NCBI GenBank assembly: GCA_003512955.1
Contig: DOTG01000043.1
Span: 1 to 64,000 of the forward strand
DNA length: 64,000 nt
From: Marinilabiliales bacterium
GTDB taxonomy: Bacteria > Bacteroidota > Bacteroidia > Bacteroidales > SZUA-534
Reading direction: 5' to 3'
This document shows positions 1 through 7,977 of the stretch, piece after piece. The position numbers and the translations under genes were made by a program. The stretch's first letter is position 1; each line of letters opens with the position of its first letter. The notes below the pieces were generated by a model. That model was not told the origin of the DNA. It saw nothing but the letters and a program-made list of their open reading frames with translations, and ran no database searches.

Positions 1-113
1 TTTCTTAGCTTTTTAGGGCCTTCTGTTCCTAAGAGGTGTCCCTCCATTACTTTATCAATTTCTTTGCAAAAATCGTCCACAGAACAAAAAATTTTGATAA
101 TTTTATCTATCAT
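1..113 (-). mobile_element. IS982-type transposase, N-terminal fragment (runs off the left edge)
   Basis: An open minus-strand frame starts at the ATG at 113-111 and is still open at base 1. Its 37 residues begin MIDKIIKIFCSVDDFCKEID and end around GTEGPKKLRK. This pattern (MIDK, then I/V-DDFCKE, a short basic stretch) is how IS982-family transposases begin, which I recognise from memory. Only about an eighth of a normal-length transposase is visible, so the DDE residues cannot be checked. The long hairpin at 118-181 lies directly upstream, and a truncated Crp-like gene follows, consistent with the end of an insertion sequence landing in or beside that gene. Confidence 0.7.
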
Positions 114-117
114 TTTT

Positions 118-181
118 AATAAGGTTTTTTGTGACTATATATTTAAATGTCAGATACTTAAATATAACAAAAAACCTTATT
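118..181. repeat. Long hairpin beside the IS982-type transposase
   Basis: The arms AATAAGGTTTTTTGT (118-132) and ACAAAAAACCTTATT (167-181) are perfect 15-base reverse complements. Inside them TATATTTAA and TTAAATATA pair again, so almost the whole 64 bases can fold into one AT-rich stem. It sits just upstream of the transposase start and probably belongs to the insertion sequence (terminal region or a block to read-in transcription). The assignment to the element is inferred from position. Confidence 0.6.
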
Positions 182-224
182 TCTTTATAATATTTTAAAC
201 ACTTTCTTACATCGAACTCACGTT

Positions 225-524
225 AATTTATATCCAGATGTGGATAAATTATTATGTTCGCAATATTTTGAACCTGTCTCCTTTCCTAATAATACTATTG
301 TAGAGCGAGTCGGAAAAATTCCACTGTATCAATACTTCATCGTTACAGGTATTATGCGAAACTTTCATACTGACGATTTAGGGTACGAAATAACTACTGA
401 CATAAATAATGACTCTCGCTTTTTTACTTCATATAATCATTTTGTAAATCGAACAACCTCCAATGAAAATATTGAGTGTATAACTGAATGTAACTTATTA
501 GCTTTTGAATTTCAGTATCGCTAA
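225..524 (+). pseudogene. Truncated Crp/Fnr-family cyclic-nucleotide-binding domain
   Basis: From a GTG at 240 the frame encodes 94 residues with the beta-roll pattern of a Crp-family sensor domain: a segment like EPVSFPNNTIVERVGK, then YFIVTGIMRNFH, then a TSYNHFVNRTTSNEN stretch and ITECNLLAFEF. It stops at 522-524, before the dimerisation helix and helix-turn-helix that a full protein of about 190 residues would have. The N-terminus is also short: the frame is open back to 168 but has no ATG, and the IS982-type end lies there. I read it as a regulator gene broken at both ends, with no likely DNA-binding function. A short stand-alone cNMP-domain protein is the alternative. Confidence 0.6.
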
Positions 525-691
525 TGTTTATTTGAAGCATATTATTAGGTTTTTGCAATACCCAATTTGATATGCTTCATCTTAAATTCACATACTGTTG
601 CCAATAAATTATTAACAGCCCTTTGTTAATTAACAATGGGTTCCAGGGCATTCTTCATTTGTATAATTTTATCCCGTTCTGAGTATAAATC

Positions 692-1930
692 TTAATGAAA
701 CTCAATGCCCATTAATGAAATGTCATCAAAATAATCGTTGGTACCGCGGTAAACCTCAAGTTCTTCAATAATTTCATCAATGGAAAGGTTTATCCCTTGT
801 TCCTTTACCACAGAGGTTTCCATGGGTTGGGTGCCAAATTGTTGTTTGTCGGGGTTTTCAAGCTCAGCAATACCATCGGTATAGCAAATAAGCTTAGATC
901 CTTTGCTTATGGGCATTTTGGCTACAGTTATCTTTGGGATGGTATCAAACATGCCTATTCCCATGCAACCGGCCATGAGCAACTCAACCCGGTTCTTTTC
1001 TTTATCGAAAAATACCGGGGGATTGTGCCCGGCATTTACATACTCTAACTCGCGGGTAAGTGAATTATACCGGGCAATGAAAAGGGTGATAAATTTTTCG
1101 CCATTGGCATTTTCCATCACACGTTCATTCAGTTTTTCCACGGTCTGTTTCAGAGTCAAATTTGCCGAAAACAATGCCCGGATATTGGCCTGAAAATTCG
1201 ACATCAGCAAAGCAGCCGAAATCCCTTTCCCTGAAACATCGGCAATACAAAATCCATACTCTGTATTGCTCAGGCGGATAAAATCATAATAATCGCCCCC
1301 AACCTCAAAGTGTGGTAAATAATAGGCCGACACATGTATGCGATCGTTGTTGGGTAAAGTCCTGGGGTTTGGAATCAGCATAGTCTGCATCCTTGAGGCA
1401 AGCTCCAGCTCCTTTTTCAAGGCTTCCTGCTTCACATTTTCATCAAATAGCCGTTTGTTTTCAATAGCCACAATAATAATGTTGGCCAGGGTTTGAATAA
1501 AATGCAGGTGTTTGATGGTGGGGCTCATCCCGGCTCTTTCTTCATCAATGTCGCCAATAATTACATAGGCTATGGGCGATTCGTGGTGATATACAGGAAT
1601 AATGGCATCGAACAATTCAAGGTTTGGATTCAAAGCTACCGAAAGGTTGGTAATCTGTTTGTAGTACAAAAGGTCAGTTTCGACCCTGATGCCCGCAGCA
1701 ATATTCCGGTGCACCCCTTCGGTAAGGATACATTCCCATTTCTCGTTGTGGCGGTACATAAGAATCTTACCTATATTCAAATCGTCTTTCAGGATTGAGA
1801 TAAACTGTTCGAGCAGTTTCTTAACAGGGACATTTTCGTTAATCAACAGGGTAACATGCAGCAAAGCATCCAGCTTATAGTTGCTGAATTGTAACCGTTT
1901 AAGGGATGCTTTGGCCGACATTTGGTTCAT
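692..1930 (-). CDS. GAF-like plus SpoIIE/RsbU-type PP2C serine phosphatase
   Basis: This 412-residue cytoplasmic protein has an N-terminal GAF-like sensor region (about 20-165), a short helical linker (about 165-185) and a C-terminal PP2C/SpoIIE phosphatase domain. The metal-binding motifs are visible: VGGDYYDF, ADVSGKGISAALLMS, YVNAGHNPP, YTDGIAE and a final DDISLMGIEF. Family members dephosphorylate anti-sigma-factor antagonists in partner-switching pathways. No such antagonist or anti-sigma kinase is next to it, so its target is unknown. It lies downstream of efp on the same strand but is separated from it by a terminator-like hairpin, so it probably has its own promoter. The domain call is firm and the pathway is not. 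Confidence 0.88.
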   Translation of the reverse strand: MNQMSAKASLKRLQFSNYKLDALLHVTLLINENVPVKKLLEQFISILKDDLNIGKILMYRHNEKWECILTEGVHRNIAAGIRVETDLLYYKQITNLSVALNPNLELFDAIIPVYHHESPIAYVIIGDIDEERAGMSPTIKHLHFIQTLANIIIVAIENKRLFDENVKQEALKKELELASRMQTMLIPNPRTLPNNDRIHVSAYYLPHFEVGGDYYDFIRLSNTEYGFCIADVSGKGISAALLMSNFQANIRALFSANLTLKQTVEKLNERVMENANGEKFITLFIARYNSLTRELEYVNAGHNPPVFFDKEKNRVELLMAGCMGIGMFDTIPKITVAKMPISKGSKLICYTDGIAELENPDKQQFGTQPMETSVVKEQGINLSIDEIIEELEVYRGTNDYFDDISLMGIEFH

Positions 1931-2020
1931 ATTTTTGTTTTACAATGTACAAAAAAAGCCGTTGTCATACAATAGGTTAAGGTATTGAAGCTGGAATATC
2001 TTCCATAAACCTGGGCGAAT

Positions 2021-2046
2021 AAAAAAACCACCGGTATATCGGTGGC
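2021..2046 (-). terminator. Rho-independent terminator after efp
   Basis: On the minus strand CCACCG, a six-base loop and CGGTGG are followed by seven Ts (plus-strand A run at 2021-2027). It begins about 10 bases after the efp stop codon and separates efp from the phosphatase gene. Confidence 0.8.
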
Positions 2047-2055
2047 TGTTTTTAT

Positions 2056-2622
2056 TTAGTTTTTAACCCGTTCAGAATATGATTTGTCGCGGGTATCCAC
2101 CTTAATGCGATCGCCGGTATTAATAAACAACGGAACCATAATAATTGCTCCGGTTTCAATGGTAGCCTGTTTTAGGGTGTTTGTAGCGGTATCGCCTTTA
2201 ATGCCAGGCTCCGAATAGGTAACTTCCATTTCCACAAATGGAGGAAGATCCACTTGAAGGGGAGTTTCTTTTTCAGCATGGAACACAATCTCTACATTCT
2301 GTCCTTCTTTCAATAAATCGTAGGCTTCAATCAAGCTTTCGGGAATTGAAATCTGTTCAAAAGTTTCGTTGTTCATAAAGTTGTAACCCACTTCATCTTT
2401 ATATAAAAACTGGTAGGGCCTGCGCTCAATGCGTACAGTGGTTATTTTTACACCGGATGTGAAGGTGTTGTCAACCACTTTCCCTGTTTCGAGGTTTCTC
2501 AGTTTGGTCCGTACAAATGCCGGGCCTTTTCCTGGTTTTACATGCTGGAACGATACAATGGTGTAAAGCTTCCCGTTGTATTCAATACATAATCCGTTTC
2601 TGAAATCTGAAGTATCAGCCAT
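2056..2622 (-). CDS. efp: Translation elongation factor P
   Basis: EF-P binds between the ribosomal P and E sites and relieves stalling at polyproline stretches. The 188-residue protein begins [11 protein letters not shown] and has the usual KOW-like first domain. The exposed loop reads KPGKGPAF, putting a lysine (K32) at the tip where many EF-Ps are modified. The two OB domains follow, with a GIKGDTATN segment and a C-terminal SYSERVKN. I chose the ATG at 2622 over an in-frame TTG 12 codons upstream because a promoter box (2656-2663) overlaps the longer version. No modifying enzyme (EpmA/EarP type) is in the window. Confidence 0.96.
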   Translation of the reverse strand: MADTSDFRNGLCIEYNGKLYTIVSFQHVKPGKGPAFVRTKLRNLETGKVVDNTFTSGVKITTVRIERRPYQFLYKDEVGYNFMNNETFEQISIPESLIEAYDLLKEGQNVEIVFHAEKETPLQVDLPPFVEMEVTYSEPGIKGDTATNTLKQATIETGAIIMVPLFINTGDRIKVDTRDKSYSERVKN

Positions 2623-2655
2623 ACTATTTTGTTTTTTCTGTTTACAAATTTGCTG

Positions 2656-2663
2656 CAAAAATA
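2656..2663 (-). promoter_or_regulatory. efp promoter, -7 box TATTTTTG
   Basis: This is a perfect match to the Bacteroidota -7 pattern TAnnTTTG on the minus strand, 33 bases upstream of the chosen efp ATG. It lies between the glycosyltransferase stop and efp, so efp need not depend on upstream transcription. Confidence 0.6.
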
Positions 2664-2686
2664 ATCGAAAACCTTAAAAATTCAAG

Positions 2687-4141
2687 TCAACTTCCAGTTC
2701 CTTTATAATCAGTACAATAATAAACACAAAATTTCCGCACTGTTTTGCCATCCCGCTTGATAAGAATGGGCTCAAGTTCGGTGTAGGAGTCGAAGTAATT
2801 AAGGAGTTTCGGGATTTTTTCCCCTGACTTTAAATCGTTGGGAAACCTTCGGTGCGAATCGATAAAAATCGCATTTTTTCCTTTTAGTAACGAAAGGTCG
2901 TCCCCGATATAGCTATAGTGTAAGGCATGTTCACCAAGAATATTTTTCCCGTAAATCTTTTGATCGGTAAAGAACATTAACTGAGCCGTGGTTTTATAGG
3001 TATCGGACGAAAAAATGAATGACTCAGGATATTGTTTTTGGACTTCCAGGGTTTGTTCCGATAGGCTTTCCCAGCCATACCATGTATCATCACTTTTTAC
3101 CGGGAACACATACCAGATTATTTCCACCATCATTACCACATGCAGGGCAATGCTCCAGGCATAATGCCACTTCAGCCACTTTTCGTTAATAAAAATACCG
3201 AAAAGAATCAGTCCTGAAATGTAGGTAGGCATCAGCCAATTGAGTTTTACCCAAAGGAAAAACGACAGCATATAAAACCCAATAAACATGGGTACAAAAA
3301 AGGAGATAAGAAACCAAATCTCTGGGTTTACCTGGTTGGGTTTTTTAAAGATGCGGCCAAAATAGCGGAACATCACCCACCAAAGCCCAATAAAAACAAT
3401 GGGTAAAAGCAAAAAGAACTGTGTCCCTACCAATCCCAAAAAATTCTCGATGGTAATGCCCGAAATAGTTTCGGCCCGTTCGGAGGATTGAAAAGCAAAC
3501 GAAGCAAAATGATTGTCTATATTCCATCGAATCACCGGATAGGTAAACAAAATCATCAATATTGCAGCCAAATATGGGAAAATGGTAGCCAAATGGTACC
3601 GGTATCGTTTTGAAAAAATCAAGAACAAAAATAGCCCTCCGGGTAATGCTAAAGCTGTGTATTTACTATCGAAAGCTAATCCCATACAGATTCCTGCCCA
3701 AATCCAGAACCAGCGTTTTTTCTCAAAAATGGCTATGTACAAGGTCAGCAAACTCAATGCCCAGAAAAACAGCAACGGTACATCGGGCGTGGTAACCACC
3801 GACAGGCTGGAAATAAGCATGGTGGAGGAAAGCAACACCCAGGTGATGTATTTACGGTCGCTCCGGATGATTTTTGATGCCAAGGTAAAAAAGGCCAATT
3901 GGGTACCCAGGGTGATGATGAAATCGGCAAACTTAACTGCAAATACAGTTTTACCAAAAATCAGGCTGAAAAGGTAAAGCATGTAAGCCACCATGGGAGG
4001 GTGGTCAAAATAAGACAACGACAGGTGTTCGGAATAAAAATAGTAGTAAGCATCCTGTGGCATCATCCCCATAAATGGGAGAAAGGCCAGACGTACCAAA
4101 TTGATTCCAACGATGATAATAAGTGCTTTTCTTAAGTTCAT
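2687..4141 (-). CDS. ArnT/PMT-like polyprenyl-phosphate glycosyltransferase (integral membrane)
   Basis: This 484-residue polytopic membrane protein has about 11 hydrophobic segments and belongs to the GT-C fold family that includes ArnT and protein mannosyltransferases. The first periplasmic loop carries the acidic/aromatic signature QDAYYYFYSEHLSLSYFDHP, which fits the catalytic Asp region, and a DVPLLFFWAL segment follows. Such enzymes move a sugar from a polyprenyl-phosphate carrier to lipid A, a polysaccharide or a protein. The acceptor and sugar cannot be read from the sequence. It lies between the cyclophilin gene and efp on the same strand. Confidence 0.8.
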   Translation of the reverse strand: MNLRKALIIIVGINLVRLAFLPFMGMMPQDAYYYFYSEHLSLSYFDHPPMVAYMLYLFSLIFGKTVFAVKFADFIITLGTQLAFFTLASKIIRSDRKYITWVLLSSTMLISSLSVVTTPDVPLLFFWALSLLTLYIAIFEKKRWFWIWAGICMGLAFDSKYTALALPGGLFLFLIFSKRYRYHLATIFPYLAAILMILFTYPVIRWNIDNHFASFAFQSSERAETISGITIENFLGLVGTQFFLLLPIVFIGLWWVMFRYFGRIFKKPNQVNPEIWFLISFFVPMFIGFYMLSFFLWVKLNWLMPTYISGLILFGIFINEKWLKWHYAWSIALHVVMMVEIIWYVFPVKSDDTWYGWESLSEQTLEVQKQYPESFIFSSDTYKTTAQLMFFTDQKIYGKNILGEHALHYSYIGDDLSLLKGKNAIFIDSHRRFPNDLKSGEKIPKLLNYFDSYTELEPILIKRDGKTVRKFCVYYCTDYKGTGS

Positions 4142-4242
4142 AAAATAAATTAAACCGCAAAAATATAGTTATTGAGCGGAAAGTCCTTAAAAATAAAGCC
4201 AGTAATTCGCTGGCTCTATACCAATACTTAAAAGTTATTTTA

Positions 4243-4683
4243 TTATGTCTCCTCAACAATGACAATTTTTTCAATCTCATCGCCTTGGCGTATGGCATCC
4301 AACACATCAAGTCCTTCGTAAACTTTACCGAAGCAGGTGTGGTTGCGGTCGAGATGTGAGGTATTTTGCCTGTTGTGACAAACAAAAAACTGCGAACCTC
4401 CCGTGTTTCGGCCTGCATGAGCCATGGACAAAACGCCACGGTCGTGGTATTGGTTGCCGCCATCGAGTTCGCATTTGATGGTATATCCGGGCCCGCCCGA
4501 GCCGGTTCCGTTGGGGCATCCCCCCTGGATCACAAAATTGGGTATCACGCGATGAAATGTCAGCCCGTCGTAAAAACCACTTTCGGCCAACTTAATAAAA
4601 TTTGCTACGGTATTTGGCGCGTCTTTTTCATAAAAAGTCACTTTCATCACGCCTTTTTCGGTATGGATTTCCGCTTTTTTCAT
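4243..4683 (-). CDS. Cyclophilin-type peptidyl-prolyl cis-trans isomerase
   Basis: This 146-residue single-domain cyclophilin has no signal peptide, so it is probably cytoplasmic. Active-site motifs are clear: [13 protein letters not shown] with the catalytic Arg, then GGSQFFV, then LDRNHTCFG. The position of the cyclosporin-contacting Trp in human CypA holds His here, as is common in bacterial members. The ATG at 4683 is preferred over a TTG 43 codons upstream because that extension is low-complexity, covers the promoter box at 4713-4720 and runs into the divergent cyclase gene. Confidence 0.94.
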   Translation of the reverse strand: MKKAEIHTEKGVMKVTFYEKDAPNTVANFIKLAESGFYDGLTFHRVIPNFVIQGGCPNGTGSGGPGYTIKCELDGGNQYHDRGVLSMAHAGRNTGGSQFFVCHNRQNTSHLDRNHTCFGKVYEGLDVLDAIRQGDEIEKIVIVEET

Positions 4684-4712
4684 AGTTTCAATTATTTTAA
4701 TCAAACGTTTTG

Positions 4713-4720
4713 CAAATTTA
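4713..4720 (-). promoter_or_regulatory. Cyclophilin gene promoter, -7 box TAAATTTG
   Basis: This minus-strand match to TAnnTTTG lies 29 bases upstream of the cyclophilin ATG, in the 99-base divergent region shared with the PAS-cyclase gene. Confidence 0.6.
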
Positions 4721-4782
4721 CTTAAAAAGAATAATATATATTTTGTATTTTTATCCGATTCGTAGTTGATCCAACAATTTGT

Positions 4783-6012
4783 ATGAATAAAAAAATAGAA
4801 ATAGATAGCCAAAAACTATTGGAATTAGAGCTTCTTGCCTCCGTTCCTCAATTGGCCGATAATTCTATTTTGATAATTGACAAAGAGGGAGCCATTCTTT
4901 GGACCAATCAAGGATTTGAGCGGCTCTACGGCTATTCCCTGAATGAATACAAAGTACACCAGGCCGACGACCATGCCAATTTTATCCGTGTGGTTGGCGA
5001 AACCGACCGGAATTTCTTTAAAAAAAACCCCTCGTTTTCATTTTCACGTTCCATTGTCAATAAAAAGGGCCTCCGTAAATGGATTCAATCTACGGTAACC
5101 CCCGTTAAAAACCTGAAAGGCGATATCGAACGTTATATTGTGATTGAAACCGACATCACCCAGCAAAAGGAGATGGAGGAAGATTTGATCCAGCGTTGGG
5201 AAAACACCCAGACCCTTACGGAACATCTTGAATCGGTAAAGAATTACGTGGAGGAGCAAATTGTTGAACTCAACCAACAAAAGAAGGCCCTGGAACTTGC
5301 CAAAGACCGTTCCGAGGAGGTCCTGAACAAAGTATTGCCTTATGAGGTTGCTATCCAGCTTAAAAAGAAGGGATATGCTACCCCGAGGCATTACAAAAAA
5401 GTGTCGGTGCTGAACCTGAACATCCGGAATTTTTTCCATTTGGCTGAAACCGTTCCCATTGAAGAACTGGTAGAACAATTACATGAAAGCCTGGTGAGGT
5501 TTGACAGCATTTTGGAGACCCATTTTGTTGAGAAAATAAAAATGGCCGGCGGAGTGTATTTAGGAGCCGGTGGTGTACCGCTCCGTAATAAAAGCAATCC
5601 TATTGATACCGTGCTTGCCGCTATGGAAATAAAACAAAATATTTTGGAAATAAACGAACACCGGAAACAACACGGGCAGCCGGTTTTTGAAACAGCCATT
5701 AGCATCCATTCCGGAAGAGTCATTGCCGGGGTGGTGGGCAAAAACAAATTGTCGTACGACATTTGGGGCGATACAGTGAACATTGCATGTACCATTGAAA
5801 CCCATATCCCCGAAGGGAAACTTGTTATTTCGGAAAGTACCTTTGCAGATATTTCCGGATTTTTTGATTGTGAACCACGAGAAAAACTGATACTTGGGAC
5901 CGCCGAAGAGCTCAAACTTTTTGAGGTAATCCGCATTAAAAAACCTTATGCCAAAGATGCGGCCGGCGTGTATCCCAACCTTGATTTTATGCACATCCTT
6001 TCAAAGCTTTAA
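4783..6012 (+). CDS. PAS domain plus degenerate class III nucleotidyl cyclase domain
   Basis: The 409-residue protein has a PAS domain (about 20-128, ending in the typical [12 protein letters not shown]), a coiled coil (about 130-180) and a class III adenylate/guanylate cyclase homology domain (about 203-395). The fold landmarks are present: [34 protein letters not shown] and [11 protein letters not shown]. The catalytic set is not. The first metal Asp is N213 (in VLNLNIRNF), the second is G257 (in KIKMAGG), and the transition-state Arg is T337 (NIACTIE). The ATP-selecting pair K253/D326 and N333 are kept. This resembles the C2 half of mammalian cyclases, so it may be an inactive sensor or may pair with another cyclase. 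A secreted-protein gene follows after 5 bases. Confidence 0.85.
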   Translation: MNKKIEIDSQKLLELELLASVPQLADNSILIIDKEGAILWTNQGFERLYGYSLNEYKVHQADDHANFIRVVGETDRNFFKKNPSFSFSRSIVNKKGLRKWIQSTVTPVKNLKGDIERYIVIETDITQQKEMEEDLIQRWENTQTLTEHLESVKNYVEEQIVELNQQKKALELAKDRSEEVLNKVLPYEVAIQLKKKGYATPRHYKKVSVLNLNIRNFFHLAETVPIEELVEQLHESLVRFDSILETHFVEKIKMAGGVYLGAGGVPLRNKSNPIDTVLAAMEIKQNILEINEHRKQHGQPVFETAISIHSGRVIAGVVGKNKLSYDIWGDTVNIACTIETHIPEGKLVISESTFADISGFFDCEPREKLILGTAEELKLFEVIRIKKPYAKDAAGVYPNLDFMHILSKL

Positions 6013-6017
6013 CAGGC

Positions 6018-6551
6018 ATGTCTCAAAACAAAACCGCTATTTTATTTTTACTGAAACTGACCTTCTTTACAGGGGCAATGATAATCTCCGTGCACGGAAC
6101 TGCTCAAGAATGTGAATATGAGAAAAATGAAATTGATGCCCTGACCGAGTTGGTGGTCAAACGCACGGTGCCCGAGATTCTTCTCCGGATTAACGGGCAA
6201 CCGGTGTATATTAAAGGGCAATCTATTGGCACCAATAAATACCTGAAGGTACAATATTACAAGTACAGCAACTATGTTATTCAGGAAGACCGCGAAGTGG
6301 CGTTCGTGTTATCCAACGATGAGGAGGTAACCCTTTTCCCCAGGCCTATGCCGGTCGATTCTACTAAAATGAATGATTATTCCGATTTGTCCACCTTATT
6401 GATTTTTAAACTAAATGATGAGCAATTTCAAAAACTTAAATCCACCCCCATTGTTCTCTTTAAGTACCACCTGATTTCCGGATTCGTGGAAGAGCCCATC
6501 AAAGGGGCAAAACAACTGCGGTTGATGGAACTTTTGCACTGCCTTGAATAA
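6018..6551 (+). CDS. Small secreted protein of unknown function
   Basis: This 177-residue protein has an N-terminal hydrophobic stretch (about 8-27) ending in a signal-peptidase-like SVHGTAQ site, so it is probably periplasmic. The rest is mixed alpha/beta without a motif I recognise. It contains two cysteines, one at the start of the mature part and one four residues from the end (LLHCLE), which could form a disulfide. It starts 5 bases after the degenerate cyclase gene and is very likely co-transcribed with it. That linkage is the only clue to its role. Confidence 0.75.
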   Translation: MSQNKTAILFLLKLTFFTGAMIISVHGTAQECEYEKNEIDALTELVVKRTVPEILLRINGQPVYIKGQSIGTNKYLKVQYYKYSNYVIQEDREVAFVLSNDEEVTLFPRPMPVDSTKMNDYSDLSTLLIFKLNDEQFQKLKSTPIVLFKYHLISGFVEEPIKGAKQLRLMELLHCLE

Positions 6552-6579
6552 AATCATGTGTTACTTCAAGCAAATTCGA

Positions 6580-6587
6580 TATATTTG
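6580..6587 (+). promoter_or_regulatory. fba promoter, -7 box TATATTTG
   Basis: A perfect TAnnTTTG match lies 54 bases upstream of the aldolase start. The leader between them is very AT-rich. Confidence 0.6.
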
Positions 6588-6641
6588 CTGCGAAATTTCA
6601 AATTATCACAAAATCAATATTTATAATTAATAATTAACGTT

Positions 6642-7721
6642 ATGAGTGAAAAAATTTTTGACAAAGTGAAACCAGGAGTCGTTACTGGTAACGACTTGTC
6701 AGAAGTATTCCGTATTGCCAAAGCAAACAATTTTGCTTTACCTGCGGTAAATGTTGTGGGAAGCGACTCAATCAATGCAGTAATCGAAACTGCCAAAGCC
6801 GTGAATTCCCCCGTGATTATCCAATTTTCAAATGGCGGTGCCCAGTTTAATGCCGGAAAAGGATTGAAACTCGACGGACAGGCAGCCCCCATTTTAGGTG
6901 CCATAGCCGGAGCCAAACACGTGCACCTTTTGGCCGAAGCTTACGGAGTTCCGGTGGTTTTGCACACCGACCATGCCGCTAAAAAATTATTGCCCTGGAT
7001 CGACGGTTTGCTGGATGCCGGTGAAAAACATTTCAAGGAAACCGGAAAACCTTTGTTCAGCTCGCACATGTTGGATCTTTCAGAAGAACCATTGAAAGAA
7101 AACATTGAAATCTGTCAGAAATACCTGACCCGCATGAGCAAAATGGGAATGACCCTCGAAATTGAACTGGGCATTACCGGCGGTGAGGAAGATGGCGTGG
7201 ACAACAGTGATGTGGACAACACAAGATTGTACACTCAACCTGAAGACGTAGCTTTTGCTTACGAATCGTTGAAAAAGATTTCGCCCAACTTTACCATTGC
7301 CGCTTCGTTTGGTAATGTACACGGGGTTTACAAACCTGGAAACGTGGTGTTGACTCCAAAGATTTTGGATAACAGCCAGAAATACATCCAGGAGAAATTC
7401 AAGACCGGTCCAAAACCAGTAAACTTCGTGTTCCATGGCGGTTCGGGTTCTACCACTCAGGAAATCCGTGAAGCCATCAGCTACGGGGTTATTAAAATGA
7501 ATATTGACACCGATACCCAATGGGCAACCTGGGAAGGTGTGATGAACTATTACAAAAAGAACGAAGGCTACTTACAGGGACAAATCGGGAATCCGGAAGG
7601 TGAAGAAAAACCCAACAAAAAATACTACGACCCCAGAGTATGGTTACGCGCCGGACAAACTTCGTTGGTTGACAGGCTTAAAAAGGCATTCGAGGATTTG
7701 AACTGCATCAACCGCAACTAA
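6642..7721 (+). CDS. fbaA: Class II fructose-1,6-bisphosphate aldolase
   Basis: This zinc-dependent aldolase interconverts fructose 1,6-bisphosphate with dihydroxyacetone phosphate and glyceraldehyde 3-phosphate in glycolysis and gluconeogenesis. At 359 residues it has the length of the E. coli FbaA (class IIA) type. Motifs include VVLHTDHAAKK with the zinc His and catalytic Asp, LEIELGITGGEEDGVDN, NFVFHGGSGSTTQEI and IKMNIDTDTQWATW. It is monocistronic, with its own promoter box and a terminator. Confidence 0.97.
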   Translation: MSEKIFDKVKPGVVTGNDLSEVFRIAKANNFALPAVNVVGSDSINAVIETAKAVNSPVIIQFSNGGAQFNAGKGLKLDGQAAPILGAIAGAKHVHLLAEAYGVPVVLHTDHAAKKLLPWIDGLLDAGEKHFKETGKPLFSSHMLDLSEEPLKENIEICQKYLTRMSKMGMTLEIELGITGGEEDGVDNSDVDNTRLYTQPEDVAFAYESLKKISPNFTIAASFGNVHGVYKPGNVVLTPKILDNSQKYIQEKFKTGPKPVNFVFHGGSGSTTQEIREAISYGVIKMNIDTDTQWATWEGVMNYYKKNEGYLQGQIGNPEGEEKPNKKYYDPRVWLRAGQTSLVDRLKKAFEDLNCINRN

Positions 7722-7742
7722 ACCCCGGTTTTGTTAGATATT

Positions 7743-7773
7743 AAAAAGGCCGGACAGGTGTTCGGCCTTTTTT
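7743..7773 (+). terminator. Rho-independent terminator after fba
   Basis: AAAAAGGCCG and CGGCCTTTTTT form a GC-rich stem around a 10-base loop, with the T run built into the distal arm. It starts 21 bases after the stop codon. Confidence 0.88.
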
Positions 7774-7880
7774 GATTTCGATGAAACCTATCGTGCTTAA
7801 GAAGTAATCTAAGTCGTTTTTCTTTCATCAAAGCCAAATGATCGTTTAGATGTTTCCTAAAATCCGCAAATCATCTGGAA

Positions 7881-7962
7881 AACCGTTGAAAGTCATGGGG
7901 TGACTCAATTTGACACAAAAAAGTAAACAATTGTATTCAATTAGTCACCCCGTGACTTGCGG
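7881..7962. repeat. Nested palindrome between fba and the MORN-repeat gene
   Basis: The arms AAGTCATGGGGTGACT (7890-7905) and AGTCACCCCGTGACTT (7943-7958) are inverted copies with one mismatch, and each arm is itself nearly palindromic (AGTCAC, CCC, GTGACT). The outer bases CCG/CGG also pair. The 37-base interior is AT-rich. It ends 16 bases before the stop of the minus-strand MORN gene. There is no T run, so it does not look like a terminator. It may be a small dispersed palindromic element. Confidence 0.55.
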
Positions 7963-7977
7963 AAATATGGTGTTTAA

